Shown one piece after another: positions 49,842 through 60,400 of a DNA stretch of 64,000 nt. How positions within the stretch are numbered: position 1 is the stretch's first letter; each line of letters begins with the position of its first letter. The DNA lies in NCBI GenBank assembly GCA_018241425.1, contig JAFEDU010000001.1, positions 124,001-188,000 of the forward strand, read 5' to 3'. Position numbers and translations under genes: made by a program. Origin of the DNA: Pseudomonadota bacterium (GTDB lineage Bacteria; Pseudomonadota; Gammaproteobacteria; Steroidobacterales; Steroidobacteraceae). The notes beneath the pieces were generated by a model. It saw nothing but the letters and a program-made list of their open reading frames with translations, ran no database searches and was not told the origin of the DNA.

Positions 49842-50774
49842 ATGATGAGTTACGCCCTCCGGCGCCTCGCCGGACTGATTCCAACGCTCATCGTGATCGT
49901 CACGGTTTCGTTCGTGATCCTGCGCCTCGCCCCGGGCGGCCCGTTCGACCAGGAGCGGCGCCTCGCCCCGGAGGTCCGCGCCAACCTCGAGCGGGCCTAC
50001 GGGCTCGACCGGCCCCTGGGCGAGCAGTACCTGCAGTACGTCTCGGGACTGGCCCATGGGGACTTCGGGGTCTCGCTGCGGGAGGCGGACTTCACGGTCG
50101 GCGAACTGATCCGCCAGGGCTTGCCCGTCAGCGCGACGCTCGGGGTGGCGGCGCTCCTCATCGCCCTGGTGCTGGGCGTGGGTTTCGGGATCGCCGCGGC
50201 CGTGTGGCAGGGGCGGCCGGCGGCCGGGGTCATCGCCGGCGGCAGCGCCGTGGCCCTCGCCCTGCCGGCCTTCGTGACCGGACCGGTGCTGGTGCTGGGG
50301 TTCGCGCTGCACCTGAACTGGTTCCCCGCCGGGGGCTGGGCATCGCCCCCGGGCCGTTATCTCGCGCTGCCGGCACTGACGCTGGCGCTGCCGCTCGCGG
50401 CGGCACTCACGCGGCTGACGCGGGCGAGCCTGCTCGAGGTGCTGCGGCTCCCCTCCATCCGGGCGGCGCGCGCCCGGGGCCTGAGCGGCGCGCGGGTCCT
50501 CATGCGGCACGCCCTGCCGCCGGCGCTGATCCCGGTGGTGAGCTACCTGGGTCCCGCCTTCGCCTTCATCGTCACCGGGTCGCTGGTGGTCGAGACGGTG
50601 TTCGGGCTGCCGGGCACCGGTCGCTACCTGGTCCACGGGGCGATCGACCGCGACTACCCGCTCGTCATGGGCATGATCGTGATCTACGCGGTGCTCACGC
50701 TCGCGGGGAACTTCATCGCGGACCTCCTGCACGGGCTGCTCGATCCGCTGGTGCGCACGGCGGAGCCGGCGTGA
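49842..50774 (+). CDS. Peptide-type ABC transporter permease (DppB/OppB family), 310 aa
   Basis: Six membrane helices with the family start MMSYALRRLAGLIPTLIVIV, the GDFGVSL motif and an EAA-like loop RAARARGLSGARVLMRHAL. Known members form half of the membrane channel of peptide, nickel or microcin C importers. It overlaps the next permease (GTGA). Confidence 0.93.
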   Translation: MMSYALRRLAGLIPTLIVIVTVSFVILRLAPGGPFDQERRLAPEVRANLERAYGLDRPLGEQYLQYVSGLAHGDFGVSLREADFTVGELIRQGLPVSATLGVAALLIALVLGVGFGIAAAVWQGRPAAGVIAGGSAVALALPAFVTGPVLVLGFALHLNWFPAGGWASPPGRYLALPALTLALPLAAALTRLTRASLLEVLRLPSIRAARARGLSGARVLMRHALPPALIPVVSYLGPAFAFIVTGSLVVETVFGLPGTGRYLVHGAIDRDYPLVMGMIVIYAVLTLAGNFIADLLHGLLDPLVRTAEPA

Positions 50775-51631
50775 GCGGCGACCCGGCCGCAGGCTTCTTC
50801 GGCGGCGCGTTCGCACACCTGCGCGCCCGCCTGCGGGTGCGGTTCGCGCTGGGGCTGCTGGCGCTCCTGGTCATCGCCGCGGTGGCCGGGCCGGCCTTCA
50901 GCCCCTGGCGCTTCGATGCCCTGGACTGGCAGCACCTGGCGGCTCCGCCGCTGACGGCCGGGCACCCTCTGGGCACCGACCGCCTCGGCCGCGACCTCGC
51001 GGTGCGCGCCCTCGGCGGACTGCGGCTGTCGCTGGCGGTCAGCGTGGCGGCGAGCCTCGCGAGCCTCCTCATCGGGCTCACCTACGGGGCGGTGGCGGGC
51101 TTTGCGGGTCGGCGCACCGGGGAGCTCATGATGCGCGCGGTGGACGTGGTCTACGCGCTGCCGTACCTGTTCGTGGTGATCATCCTGACGAGCCTCTTTC
51201 CGCGCGGGAGCCTGACGGTGCTGTTCGTGGCGCTCGGGGCCATCGGCTGGCTCACCACCGCGCGCATCGTGCGCGCGCAGACACTCACGCTGCGGCGGCG
51301 CGACTTCGTAACCGCCGCGCGCGTGCTCGGCCTGCCCCCGCACACCATCCTGGTGCGCCACGTGGTCCCCAACCTCCTAGGGCCCGTCATCGTGTACGCG
51401 ACCCTCACCGTGCCGCAGATGATCCTCTACGAGAGCTTCCTGAGCTTCTTGGGGCTCGGGGTCCAGGAGCCGCGCGCGAGCCTCGGCAACCTCATCGCGG
51501 TCGGCGCGCAGGAGATGAGCTCGGCGCCGTGGATGCTGCTCGTGCCGGCGAGCCTGCTCGTGGTCCTGCTCCTGGTGCTGAACGTCATCGGCGATGCGCT
51601 GCGTGATGCGCTCGATCCCCGTGCCCGCTGA
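50771..51631 (+). CDS. Peptide-type ABC transporter permease (DppC/OppC family), 286 aa
   Basis: LGTDRLGRDLAVRALGGLR is the OppC signature; an EAA loop follows (TAARVLGLPPHTILVRHVVP), with VQEPRASLGNLIAVG near the end. Start GTG at 50771 overlaps the previous stop. It forms the second half of the channel. Confidence 0.93.
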   Translation: MSGDPAAGFFGGAFAHLRARLRVRFALGLLALLVIAAVAGPAFSPWRFDALDWQHLAAPPLTAGHPLGTDRLGRDLAVRALGGLRLSLAVSVAASLASLLIGLTYGAVAGFAGRRTGELMMRAVDVVYALPYLFVVIILTSLFPRGSLTVLFVALGAIGWLTTARIVRAQTLTLRRRDFVTAARVLGLPPHTILVRHVVPNLLGPVIVYATLTVPQMILYESFLSFLGLGVQEPRASLGNLIAVGAQEMSSAPWMLLVPASLLVVLLLVLNVIGDALRDALDPRAR

Positions 51632-53429
51632 AGCCGCACCGCCCGCCGTGCTCGCCTTCACCGGCTTCGGCGTGAGCTTCGATACCCCGCGCGGCCGCGT
51701 GACCGCCGCGCGCGACATCGACCTGCGGGTGGCACCAGGGGAGTGCCTCGCGGTGGTGGGGGAGTCGGGGGCCGGCAAGAGCCAGCTGTTCCTCGGCGCC
51801 TTTGGCCTTCTGCCCCAGAATGGCCGCACGCACGGCAGTGCGGTCCTCGAGGGCCGGGAACTCACCACCCTGGGGGCACCGGCCCTTACCGGGGTGCGGG
51901 GCAGCCGCGTCGGCTTCGTGTTCCAGGATCCGATGACCTCGCTGACCCCGCACCTCACCGTGGGGGCGCAGCTCCTGGAGGCGCGCCGCGCCCACCTCAA
52001 GGAGGGTCCGGAGGAGGCCCGGGCGGCCGCGCTGCGCCTCATGGAGGCGGTCGAGGTGCCCGACCCGCGGCGGCGCCTCGCGCAGTACCCGCACGAACTG
52101 TCCGGGGGGCTGCGCCAGCGCGCCATGATCGCGATCGCACTCGCCGCAGGGCCGGCGCTCCTGATCGCCGACGAACCCACCACGGCGCTGGACGTCACCG
52201 TGCAGGCCCAGATCCTCGCACTGCTGCGCAGGCTCAAGATCCGCGAGTCACTCGCCCTGGTGCTCATCACGCACGACCTCGGGGCGGTCGCGGGCCTTGC
52301 CGACCGCGTGCTCGTCATGCAGGCCGGGCGCGCGGTGGAATCCGGCCCGGTGTCCGAAGTCCTGTCGCGGCCGCGCGAGCCGTACACGCGCGCGCTGCTT
52401 GCCGCCGCGCACGCGCTCGGGACGACGAACCACACAGCGGCCCCGTCGCCGTCGTGCACCGCCGAGGTCTTGAGGCTCGACGGTGTAACCGTGCGACGGC
52501 CGGTGTACGAGGGACTGCTGCGGCCGGCACGTGCGCTCACCGCGCTCAGCGGCGTCTCGCTCGCGGTGCGCGCCGGCGAGTCGGTGGGGCTGGTCGGCGA
52601 ATCCGGCAGCGGCAAGTCGACGCTGGCGCACGCGGCGCTGGCACTCCTGCCGCCCGCGGCCGGTTCGGTCGCATGGCTGGGCCGTCCCTTGGGCGACCTC
52701 GCGCAGGGCGAACTGCGCGGGCTGCGACGCGACGTCCAGCTGGTCTTCCAGGACCCGCTGTCGAGCCTCGACCCGCGTCGCACCGTCGAGCAGACCCTCG
52801 CCGAGGGCCTGGAGGCCGCGTCCCGCGATGCCGGGCCCGTCGCCACCGTCGCGGAGCTCATGGGACGCGTGGGACTTACGGCCTCGCTCGCCACGCGCTT
52901 CCCGCACGAGCTGTCCGGCGGCCAGTGCCAGCGCGTCGCGCTGGCCCGTGCGCTCGCCCCGCGGCCGCGGGTGCTGGTGCTGGATGAGCCCCTGAGCGCG
53001 CTCGACCTGTCCACGCAGGCGCAGATCGTCGAGCTGCTCGGATCCCTCACCGCGGGCTCACCGCTCAGCCTGCTCTTCATCAGCCACAACCTCGCCCTGG
53101 TGCGGCGCCTGTGCACGCGCGTGCTGGTCCTGTACCTGGGGCATGCCATGGAGGAGGGCGCTGCGACGGAGCTCTTCGCCCGGCCCCGTCATCCGTACAC
53201 GCGCGAGCTGCTGCTCTCGCTCCCCGGGCTCGACCCGGCGCTCGAGCCGGCCCGGCTCGAGCGCGTGCGGTTCGGGGAGCCGGCGTCCCCCCTGAACCCG
53301 CCCTCCGGCTGCGTCTTCCGCACGCGCTGCGCACACGCGGCCGCCCGCTGCGCAGCCGAGATCCCGGCCTGGGAGACCCTGGGTCCCGGCCACGCGGGCG
53401 CGTGCCTGAGGTTTGCCGAAATCCCGTAA
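51606..53429 (+). CDS. Fused double ATPase of a peptide-type ABC transporter, 607 aa
   Basis: Two complete nucleotide-binding domains in one chain, as in YejF/GsiA. NBD1: Walker A GESGAGKS, signature LSGGLRQR, Walker B LLIADEPTTALD. NBD2: Walker A GESGSGKS, signature LSGGQCQR, Walker B LVLDEPLSALD. A C-terminal oligopeptide motif with cysteines (GCVFRTRCAHAAARC) follows. ATG at 51606; it overlaps the permease by 26 bp. No solute-binding protein gene is adjacent. Confidence 0.92.
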   Translation: MRSIPVPAEAAPPAVLAFTGFGVSFDTPRGRVTAARDIDLRVAPGECLAVVGESGAGKSQLFLGAFGLLPQNGRTHGSAVLEGRELTTLGAPALTGVRGSRVGFVFQDPMTSLTPHLTVGAQLLEARRAHLKEGPEEARAAALRLMEAVEVPDPRRRLAQYPHELSGGLRQRAMIAIALAAGPALLIADEPTTALDVTVQAQILALLRRLKIRESLALVLITHDLGAVAGLADRVLVMQAGRAVESGPVSEVLSRPREPYTRALLAAAHALGTTNHTAAPSPSCTAEVLRLDGVTVRRPVYEGLLRPARALTALSGVSLAVRAGESVGLVGESGSGKSTLAHAALALLPPAAGSVAWLGRPLGDLAQGELRGLRRDVQLVFQDPLSSLDPRRTVEQTLAEGLEAASRDAGPVATVAELMGRVGLTASLATRFPHELSGGQCQRVALARALAPRPRVLVLDEPLSALDLSTQAQIVELLGSLTAGSPLSLLFISHNLALVRRLCTRVLVLYLGHAMEEGAATELFARPRHPYTRELLLSLPGLDPALEPARLERVRFGEPASPLNPPSGCVFRTRCAHAAARCAAEIPAWETLGPGHAGACLRFAEIP

Positions 53430-53535
53430 GGCCCTTGGCGGCGCGGGCGATGCTCCGGGGTTGCGGCTGCGTCACACTCCTGACCCGCAATGCCTGCGGA
53501 TCACAGGGCGGCGCGCTGCTATCCTTGCGGGCACC

Positions 53536-54810
53536 ATGAACGAGACCGTCATACGCCCCAGCGAGGGCCTGAAGCACGTGCGCTACGAGATCCGCGGGCG
53601 TCTCGCCCGCCGCGCGCACGAGCTCGAGCGCCAGGGCTACGAGATCATCTCCCTCAACATCGGCAACCCGCGCGCCTTCGGCCTGCGCACCCCCGAGACC
53701 ATGCGCCTGGCGATGATCGAGAACCTCCCCGAGGCGGAGGGCTACTGCCACCAGAAGGGCATCTTTCCGGCCCGTGAGGCGGTGGTCATGCAGCAGCAGG
53801 CGCGCGGCGTCACGGGCGTCACCGCCGAGGAGGTGTTCATCGGCAACGGGGTGAGCGAGCTCATCGACCTGACGCTGCGGGCGCTCCTCAACGAGGGCGA
53901 CGAGGTCCTCGTGCCGAGCCCGGACTACCCGCTGTGGACCGCGGCCGTGACCCTGAACCGCGGGCGCGCGGTGCACTACCCGTGCCGGCCGGAGAACGGC
54001 TTCGTGCCGGACCCGGAGGAACTTGCGCGCCTGATCACCCCGCGCACGCGGGCCCTGGTCGTCATCAATCCCAACAACCCCACGGGCGCGGTCTACCCGA
54101 GGGCGGTCCTGGAGTCGCTGGCGCGCCTCGCGGAAGTGCACGGCCTGGTCGTCTTCAGCGACGAGATCTACGACCAGATGACCTACGAGGACGCCCGGTT
54201 CGTGCCCATGGCGACCCTCGTGCACGGCACCCTGTGCTGCACGATGTCGGGGCTGTCGAAGGTGTACCGCGCCTGCGGCTATCGCGTGGGCTGGGCGGTG
54301 TTCTCCGGCCGCACGCACCCGGCGGCGGAGTACCTGGCAGCCCTCGAGCTCCTGTCCTCGCTGCGACTGTGCAGCAACGTCATGGCACAGTGGGCGGTGC
54401 AGACCGCGCTCGGCGGGCACCAGTCGGTCCGTGAGCTCATCGCCCCGGGCGGCCGGCTGTACGAGTCGCGCGCCGCGATCCTCGCCGCCACGCGCGCCTC
54501 GCGCTACCTGAGCCTCGTCGCACCGGGCGGGGCGATGTACGCCTTCCCGGGCATCCGTCGCGAGGTGCTGCCGCAGTTCGACGACCAGCAGTTCGCGCTC
54601 GAGCTGCTCGAGCAGAAGCACGTGCTGGTGGCCCCGGGCGTGAGCTTCAACGTGCCCTACCGCAACCACTTCCGCATCACCAACCTGCCCGATGCAGCGA
54701 CGCTGCGCGAGGTGTTCGTGCGCATCGAGGACCTGCTCGCCAGCTACGCCGCCGAGCGCCCGGCGCGCGGCAGCGACTCGTCCAGGGTGGTGAGCGGCAC
54801 GTTCCGCTAG
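53536..54810 (+). CDS. AlaA-like pyridoxal-phosphate aminotransferase, 424 aa
   Basis: Fold I aminotransferase: SLNIGNPRAFGL, VFIGNGVSELIDL, VVINPNNPTGAVYPRAV, FSDEIYDQMTYE, PLP Lys242 in TMSGLSKVYRACGYRVGW and HFRITNLPD. The pattern is that of alanine transaminase AlaA/YfbQ. It makes alanine from pyruvate and glutamate. The ATG is placed by homology; the frame is open upstream to 53413. Confidence 0.9.
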   Translation: MNETVIRPSEGLKHVRYEIRGRLARRAHELERQGYEIISLNIGNPRAFGLRTPETMRLAMIENLPEAEGYCHQKGIFPAREAVVMQQQARGVTGVTAEEVFIGNGVSELIDLTLRALLNEGDEVLVPSPDYPLWTAAVTLNRGRAVHYPCRPENGFVPDPEELARLITPRTRALVVINPNNPTGAVYPRAVLESLARLAEVHGLVVFSDEIYDQMTYEDARFVPMATLVHGTLCCTMSGLSKVYRACGYRVGWAVFSGRTHPAAEYLAALELLSSLRLCSNVMAQWAVQTALGGHQSVRELIAPGGRLYESRAAILAATRASRYLSLVAPGGAMYAFPGIRREVLPQFDDQQFALELLEQKHVLVAPGVSFNVPYRNHFRITNLPDAATLREVFVRIEDLLASYAAERPARGSDSSRVVSGTFR

Positions 54811-54835
54811 CCGCGGCGCGCGGCGCACTGCGGCA

Positions 54836-57487
54836 TTGTTCCGGCTACCCGAAGACCTCGCCGAGCACTTCCGGGGCGGTGGCGCGCTCATCGTACCGAC
54901 GCGCCAGCGCGTGCGCGCCGTGCAGCTCGCGGTCGCCGCCGGCGAGCTCGCCGCCGGGCGCAGTGTCTGGGCGAGTCCCGACGTCCTCACGCCCGCCTCG
55001 TTCCGCCAGCGCGCCTGCGAACGTGCGGCCGCGGCCGGGGCGGCGCTGCCGGGGCTGCTGTCGGCAGCCCAGGAATGGGCGCTGTGGCGCGCCGCCGCGC
55101 GCGAGGCCAGCGACCGGCTCGGGTACTTCCTGGACGACGGCCCGCTCGGTGAGGCGCTCGCGCGCAGCCACGAGCTCGCCCTCGACTACGAGCTGAGCGT
55201 GGCCCGCAGTCCCGGGGCGGAGAGCGAGCTGTACAGCCGGGCCCGCGCGCACTTCGAATCGCGCTGTCGCGAGCTGGGCGCGCAGAGTCCCGGCAGCCTC
55301 GCCGGCAGGCTTCCCCCGCCGCATGTGCCGCCGCCGGCACTGCTGCGCGGCTTCACCGAGCTGCCACCGCGACTCTGCGCCCTGGGTCTCCCCGGCGGCA
55401 CGGCACCGGTTGCTGCCGAACCACGCGTGCTGCGCGCCGCTGACCGGGGGGCCGAGCAGGAGGCGATCGCCGCCTGGTGCCGCGCGCGCCTCGCGGCGAA
55501 CCCGGCCGCACGCCTTCTGGTACTGCTGCCGGGCCCCCCGGGGGCCCGTGAGCGCCTGCGCACGCTCATCGCGCAGGCACTTGATCCGGGCAGCGCGGTG
55601 CGTTCCGGCGCATCGGGTCGCCTCGTGACGCTCGAGGGCGGGGAGCCCCTCGCCGACCAGGCGCTGCCGGCCCAGGCCCTCACCGCCTTTGCCCTGCTGA
55701 CGGGTGCCGCGCTCGATGCGGCGGCGCTGTCGGAGTGGCTGCGCGCCCCGTTCTTCGCGCGCCCGACGGCTGCCAGCCGCGCGGCGCTGGCGCAGTTCGT
55801 CGCCGAGCGCGGCGGTTCCGCGATGCGCCTCACGGGGCTGCGCGGCCTCCTGCAGTCGGTGCCCCCCGAGCTCAGGCCGGGGGCGCGCGAGCTCGACGGC
55901 CAGCTGCAGCGTGCCGCAGCCGCGCTCAACGAGGGCGGGGCGAGCGGCAGCCGGCGCTGGTCGGAGCGCTTCGCCGCCGCACTCGCGGCCCTCACGCTCA
56001 CGCACGAGGGCGAGGCCCCGGACCTGGCGCGCCTGCAGCTGCAGCTGCGGCTGCGGGAACTGCTGCAGGAGTTCGGCGAGCTCGGCGCCGCGGTCGGTTC
56101 GCTCGCGCCGCCGGCGGCCGTGCAGCTCCTGCGGGCGCGGGCCCGCGCGGTCTCCTACCGGCCCTCGGACGAGGATGCACCGGTCACGCTGTCTGCGGTG
56201 CTGGCCGATCCGGTCATCGGGTATGACGGCATCTGGGTCGCAGGCCTCACCGCGGACGTGCTCCCGAAACCTGCGGCCCCCGATCCGTTCCTGCCGCTCG
56301 CGGCGCAGCGCACGGCCGGGCTTGCGCAGGCGAGCGAGGCCGGGCGGCGTGCCGAGGCGCAGCGCCTCCTCACCCGCTGGGCCGCGGCGAGCCCGGAGCT
56401 CGTGCTCTCACACCCGCGCCTCGAGGGGGACCTGGAGTGTCTCGCGAGCCCACTCACGGCCGGGTGCGCAGACTTCGAGGGCGCGCGGCAGCGCTGGCTC
56501 CCTATTGCCATGGCGCGTGCCGGCCAGACCGAGGACTTCCTCGACGAGCGCGGCCTTCCCTGGCCGAGCCCGGCGCAGCCGTTGCCTTCGGGCACGCGCG
56601 CCCTGTCGCTGCAGAACAGCTGCCCGTTCCGCGCCTACGCGGAGCTGCGCCTGGGTGCACTCGAGCGTGACAGCACCGAGCCGGGCGTGCCCATGGACCA
56701 GCGCGGGCTGCTCCTGCACGCCGCCCTGCAGCGCCTGTGGGATCGCCTCAAGTCCCAGGCGGGCCTCAACGGGCAAAGCGCAGACGGCCTGCGCGCGCTC
56801 ATCCGCGCCGCGGTCGCGGAGGCCGCGCAGGCGCTCATCACCGAGAGCCGCACGGGCCGCCGGGGCTACCGCGCCCCGGACGGGCAGTTCGACCTGTTCA
56901 CGCAGCTGCCGCCGGCCCTGGTGCGCGAGAGCCGCCGCGCGGAAGGCCTGATCCTCAAGCTCTGCGACCTGGAGCGCACGCGCCCTGAATTCGTCGTCGA
57001 GGCGACGGAGGCGGTCGCGGAGCTGCGCGCCGGCGGCGGCCGCGTGCGCATGCGCCTCGACCGCATCGACCGCATCGGCGAGGGACGGGCCGTGCTGGAC
57101 TACAAGAGCGGGAAGCCGGGAACCCCGGACTGGTTCGGGGATCGCCCGACCCATCCGCAGCTCTTGGCCTACCTCACCGCCCTGGGGGCGGACGTGGCGG
57201 CGCTCGCCACCGTGAACCTCACGGCCCGCGAGGTGCGCTTCACCGGCGTCGCGCTGGCCGACGGGCTGCTGCCGAAGGTGCCGGCCGCGCCGCCTCACGA
57301 GGCCGGCTGGGCGGGGCATCACGCGGACTGGGGACGGCGCATGGGGGATCTGGTGGCACAGTTCCTGTCGGGCGATGCGCGCGTGGACCCGGCGCCGGGG
57401 GCCTGCCAGTGGTGCCACCTTGCCGCCCTGTGCCGCATCGGGCCCGCGGACCTCCTGGGCACCGCCGCGGAGGACGGCCATGAGTGA
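54836..57487 (+). CDS. addB: AddB-like subunit of an AddAB helicase-nuclease, 883 aa
   Basis: An inactive-helicase-like N-terminus (GGALIVPTRQRVRAVQL; no GKT Walker A) is joined to a C-terminal PD-(D/E)XK nuclease with RLDRIDRIGEGRAVLDYKSG. Four cysteines fit the AddB iron-sulfur cluster: Cys596 (NSCPFRAYAEL), Cys857, Cys860 and Cys866 (CQWCHLAALC). It acts with AddA in resecting double-strand breaks. The start is a TTG at 54836 without a ribosome site, so the N-terminus is uncertain. Confidence 0.85.
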   Translation: MFRLPEDLAEHFRGGGALIVPTRQRVRAVQLAVAAGELAAGRSVWASPDVLTPASFRQRACERAAAAGAALPGLLSAAQEWALWRAAAREASDRLGYFLDDGPLGEALARSHELALDYELSVARSPGAESELYSRARAHFESRCRELGAQSPGSLAGRLPPPHVPPPALLRGFTELPPRLCALGLPGGTAPVAAEPRVLRAADRGAEQEAIAAWCRARLAANPAARLLVLLPGPPGARERLRTLIAQALDPGSAVRSGASGRLVTLEGGEPLADQALPAQALTAFALLTGAALDAAALSEWLRAPFFARPTAASRAALAQFVAERGGSAMRLTGLRGLLQSVPPELRPGARELDGQLQRAAAALNEGGASGSRRWSERFAAALAALTLTHEGEAPDLARLQLQLRLRELLQEFGELGAAVGSLAPPAAVQLLRARARAVSYRPSDEDAPVTLSAVLADPVIGYDGIWVAGLTADVLPKPAAPDPFLPLAAQRTAGLAQASEAGRRAEAQRLLTRWAAASPELVLSHPRLEGDLECLASPLTAGCADFEGARQRWLPIAMARAGQTEDFLDERGLPWPSPAQPLPSGTRALSLQNSCPFRAYAELRLGALERDSTEPGVPMDQRGLLLHAALQRLWDRLKSQAGLNGQSADGLRALIRAAVAEAAQALITESRTGRRGYRAPDGQFDLFTQLPPALVRESRRAEGLILKLCDLERTRPEFVVEATEAVAELRAGGGRVRMRLDRIDRIGEGRAVLDYKSGKPGTPDWFGDRPTHPQLLAYLTALGADVAALATVNLTAREVRFTGVALADGLLPKVPAAPPHEAGWAGHHADWGRRMGDLVAQFLSGDARVDPAPGACQWCHLAALCRIGPADLLGTAAEDGHE

Positions 57488-60400
57488 GGCAGGCGCCGAT
57501 GACACCGCGGCACGGCTCGCCGCCACCGACCCGGCCCACTCCGTGCTGCTCGAGGCCCCGGCGGGCTCCGGGAAGACCGCGGTCCTCACGCAGCGGTTCC
57601 TCAGGCTCCTGTGCACCGTGGACGAGCCGGGCCAGATCCTCGCCATCACCTTCACCAAGAAGGCCGCCGCGGAGATGCTCGGGCGCGTCAGCCGCGCGCT
57701 GCGCGGTGAGTTCGATGCCGATGACCCGACCGCGCCGCAGCAGCGGGTCCTCGCGCAGGCCGCGCTCGCGCACGGCGCGGCCCGCGGCTGGCGGCTTCAG
57801 GAGGGTGCGCAGGCGCTGCGCATCCAGACGATCGACGCCTTCAATTTCTGGCTCGCGAGCGAGCTGCCGGTCGCCTCCCGCAGCGGCACCGAACTGACCG
57901 TGCTCGAGGCGCCCGAGCCGCTCTACCTCCGCGCCGCCCGCCAGGCGCTGCTCGCGGCCGAGGGCGAGCCGGAGCTTGCCGCCGACGGGGCGCTCCTCTT
58001 TGACCGGCTCGACAACCATTGGGAGAACCTCGAGCGCCTCATCGCGGGGATGCTTGCCGAGCGCGGCCACTGGCTGCGCTTCGTGGTGGACGAGGACCCG
58101 CAGGCGCTGTGCGCGCGCGTGAACGCGAGCCTTGCGGACCTGGCGCGCGCGGCGATCGCGCAGGTGCGCGCGCTCCTGCCCGAGCCGCTGCGGCGGCGTG
58201 CCGAGGCGCTGCCGGGCGTAGGCGCGCTGTCCGCGGACGCCGCTGCGGCGCCGGCGTGGCACGCGCTTGGGAGGCTGTGCTTCACCGCCGGCGGCGACTG
58301 GCGCCAGCGCATCACGACGGCCCTCGGGGCCGCCTTCGCCGACCGCGCGCGGGCGCGCGAGCTGTCCGACCTCATCGCGGACCTGTCGGCGACGCCCGGG
58401 CTGCGCGAGGCGCTCGGGGGCCTCAGGCGCCTGCCGCCGGTCGAGCTGCCGCCCGAGGATGCCGCCGCGGTGGCGGCGCTCGCCCGCGTACTGCGACGGG
58501 CCGCGATCGAACTGCAGGCCGAGTTCGCCGCGGCGGGCCGGGTGGACTACACCTATCTCACGGGCGCCGCCCGGCAGGCGCTCACCGAGGCCGGCGAGCC
58601 GACCGAGCTGGCACTGCGCACCGGGCTCAACCTGCGCCACATCCTGGTCGACGAATTCCAGGACACCTCGCTTGCCCAGGTGCAGCTGCTCACCGACCTC
58701 ACCGCAGGGTGGGAGCCGGGGGATGGCCGCACGCTGTTCGTGGTCGGGGACCCCATGCAGTCGATCTACCGCTTCCGTGATGCGGAGGTGGGACTCTTCC
58801 TCAAGGCGCGCGACGTCGGGATCGGCGCGCTGCGGCTCATGCCGCTGAAACTGCGGCGCAACTTCCGCAGCGTGCCGGCGCTGGTCGCCTTCACCAATGC
58901 CCTTTTCGGGACGATCTTCCCGGCTCGCGACGACCTGCGCTCGGGGGCCGTGGCCTACACCGACAGCCTCGCCGCGCTCCCCGAGCGGGCACCGCCGGAG
59001 GGCATCCCGCTCGTGACGTCGCTGCTGTTCGAGGAGCGGGCCGCCGAGGCGCGCGCGCTCGCCGGGCGCATCGGGGTGCTGCGCGAGCTCGAGCCGGACG
59101 CCAGCATCGGCGTGCTGGTCACGGCCCATTCGCACGCGGTGCTCCTCACGGAAGCCATCGAGCGCGGCGGGCTCCCGGTGGTCGGCGTGGACCTGGTGCC
59201 GCTTGCGGAGCGGGCCGTCGTGCGGGACCTGGTGGCCTTAGGCCAGGCCCTCACCGATCTTGCCGACCGCACCGCGTGGCTCACGGTGCTGCGCGCGCCC
59301 TGGTGCGGGGTCTCGCTGGTGACGCTCACGGCCCTCTCGGGACTCAACGAACGGCAGCTGCTCTTCCAGGCGCTGGGCGACCCGAAGCGCCTGCGCGCCA
59401 TCGGGCCGGCCGACCGCGCACGGCTGGCGCGCGTGCAGGCGGTCGCCGCGGAAGCGCTGGCCGCGCTCGGCACGCAGCCGCTCGCGGACCTCCTCGAGGC
59501 GAGCTGGCTCGCGCTCGGTGCCGCGGACGCCTATACCGCGCCGGAACTCGCCGACGCGCGCGCGTTCCTGGCCGCGCTGGCCGAGCGCACCGCGTCGTTC
59601 GACTGGCGCGGCAGTGCGGACTTCGCGACGCTTGCCGCCGGGCTCTTCAGCGCGCCGCAGGCCGGGGGCCGCAATCCCGTGCAGGTCATGACCGTGCACC
59701 GCGCCAAGGGGCTCCAGTTCGACCACGTGTTCCTGCCGGCGCTCGAGCGCGGCCACCGCGGCGGGGAGCGCCGCCTGCTCGCCTGGGCCGACCTGCCCTC
59801 GGAGCGCGCCGAGAGCGAGCTCATCATCGCCCCGGCCCCGGCGGTGGGGACCCCGGAAGGCACCCTGCAGCGTTACCTCAGGGACCTGTTCAGGGACCGC
59901 GACGTCCACGAGCGCCAGCGCCTGCTGTACGTGGCGGTGACGCGTGCGCGCCGCACGCTGTGGCTGTCCGGCACGCTGCCGCGGAGCGAGGACGAGGCAT
60001 CCCGGCCGCGCGCGCAGACCCCGCTGCACACGCTCTGGCCGGCGCTCGAGGCGCGCTTCGACTACGCCGCCGTCACGCCCGCCGTCGCGGCTGCGCGCGC
60101 GGCACGCCCACTGGTGCGCTTGAGGGACGACTGGCAGCCGCCCGTGGCGGCCGCGGGCGTGGCGCTCGCCCACCTGCCGGGCGCGCACCTCGCCGCCGGG
60201 GCGCCGGTCGAATTCAGCTGGGTGGGAGAGACGCAGCGTCACATCGGGACCGTGGTGCACGCCCACCTGGCGCAGCTCGCACAGCAGCCGCAGCTGCCCG
60301 GCCGAGAGTTCCCGCAGCGCGCCCAGGAGGAGATCCGGCGCGAGCTTGCGCGCCTGGGGATCAGCGCGCGCGAGCTGCCCGCGGCGGTCGGCCGCGTGAC

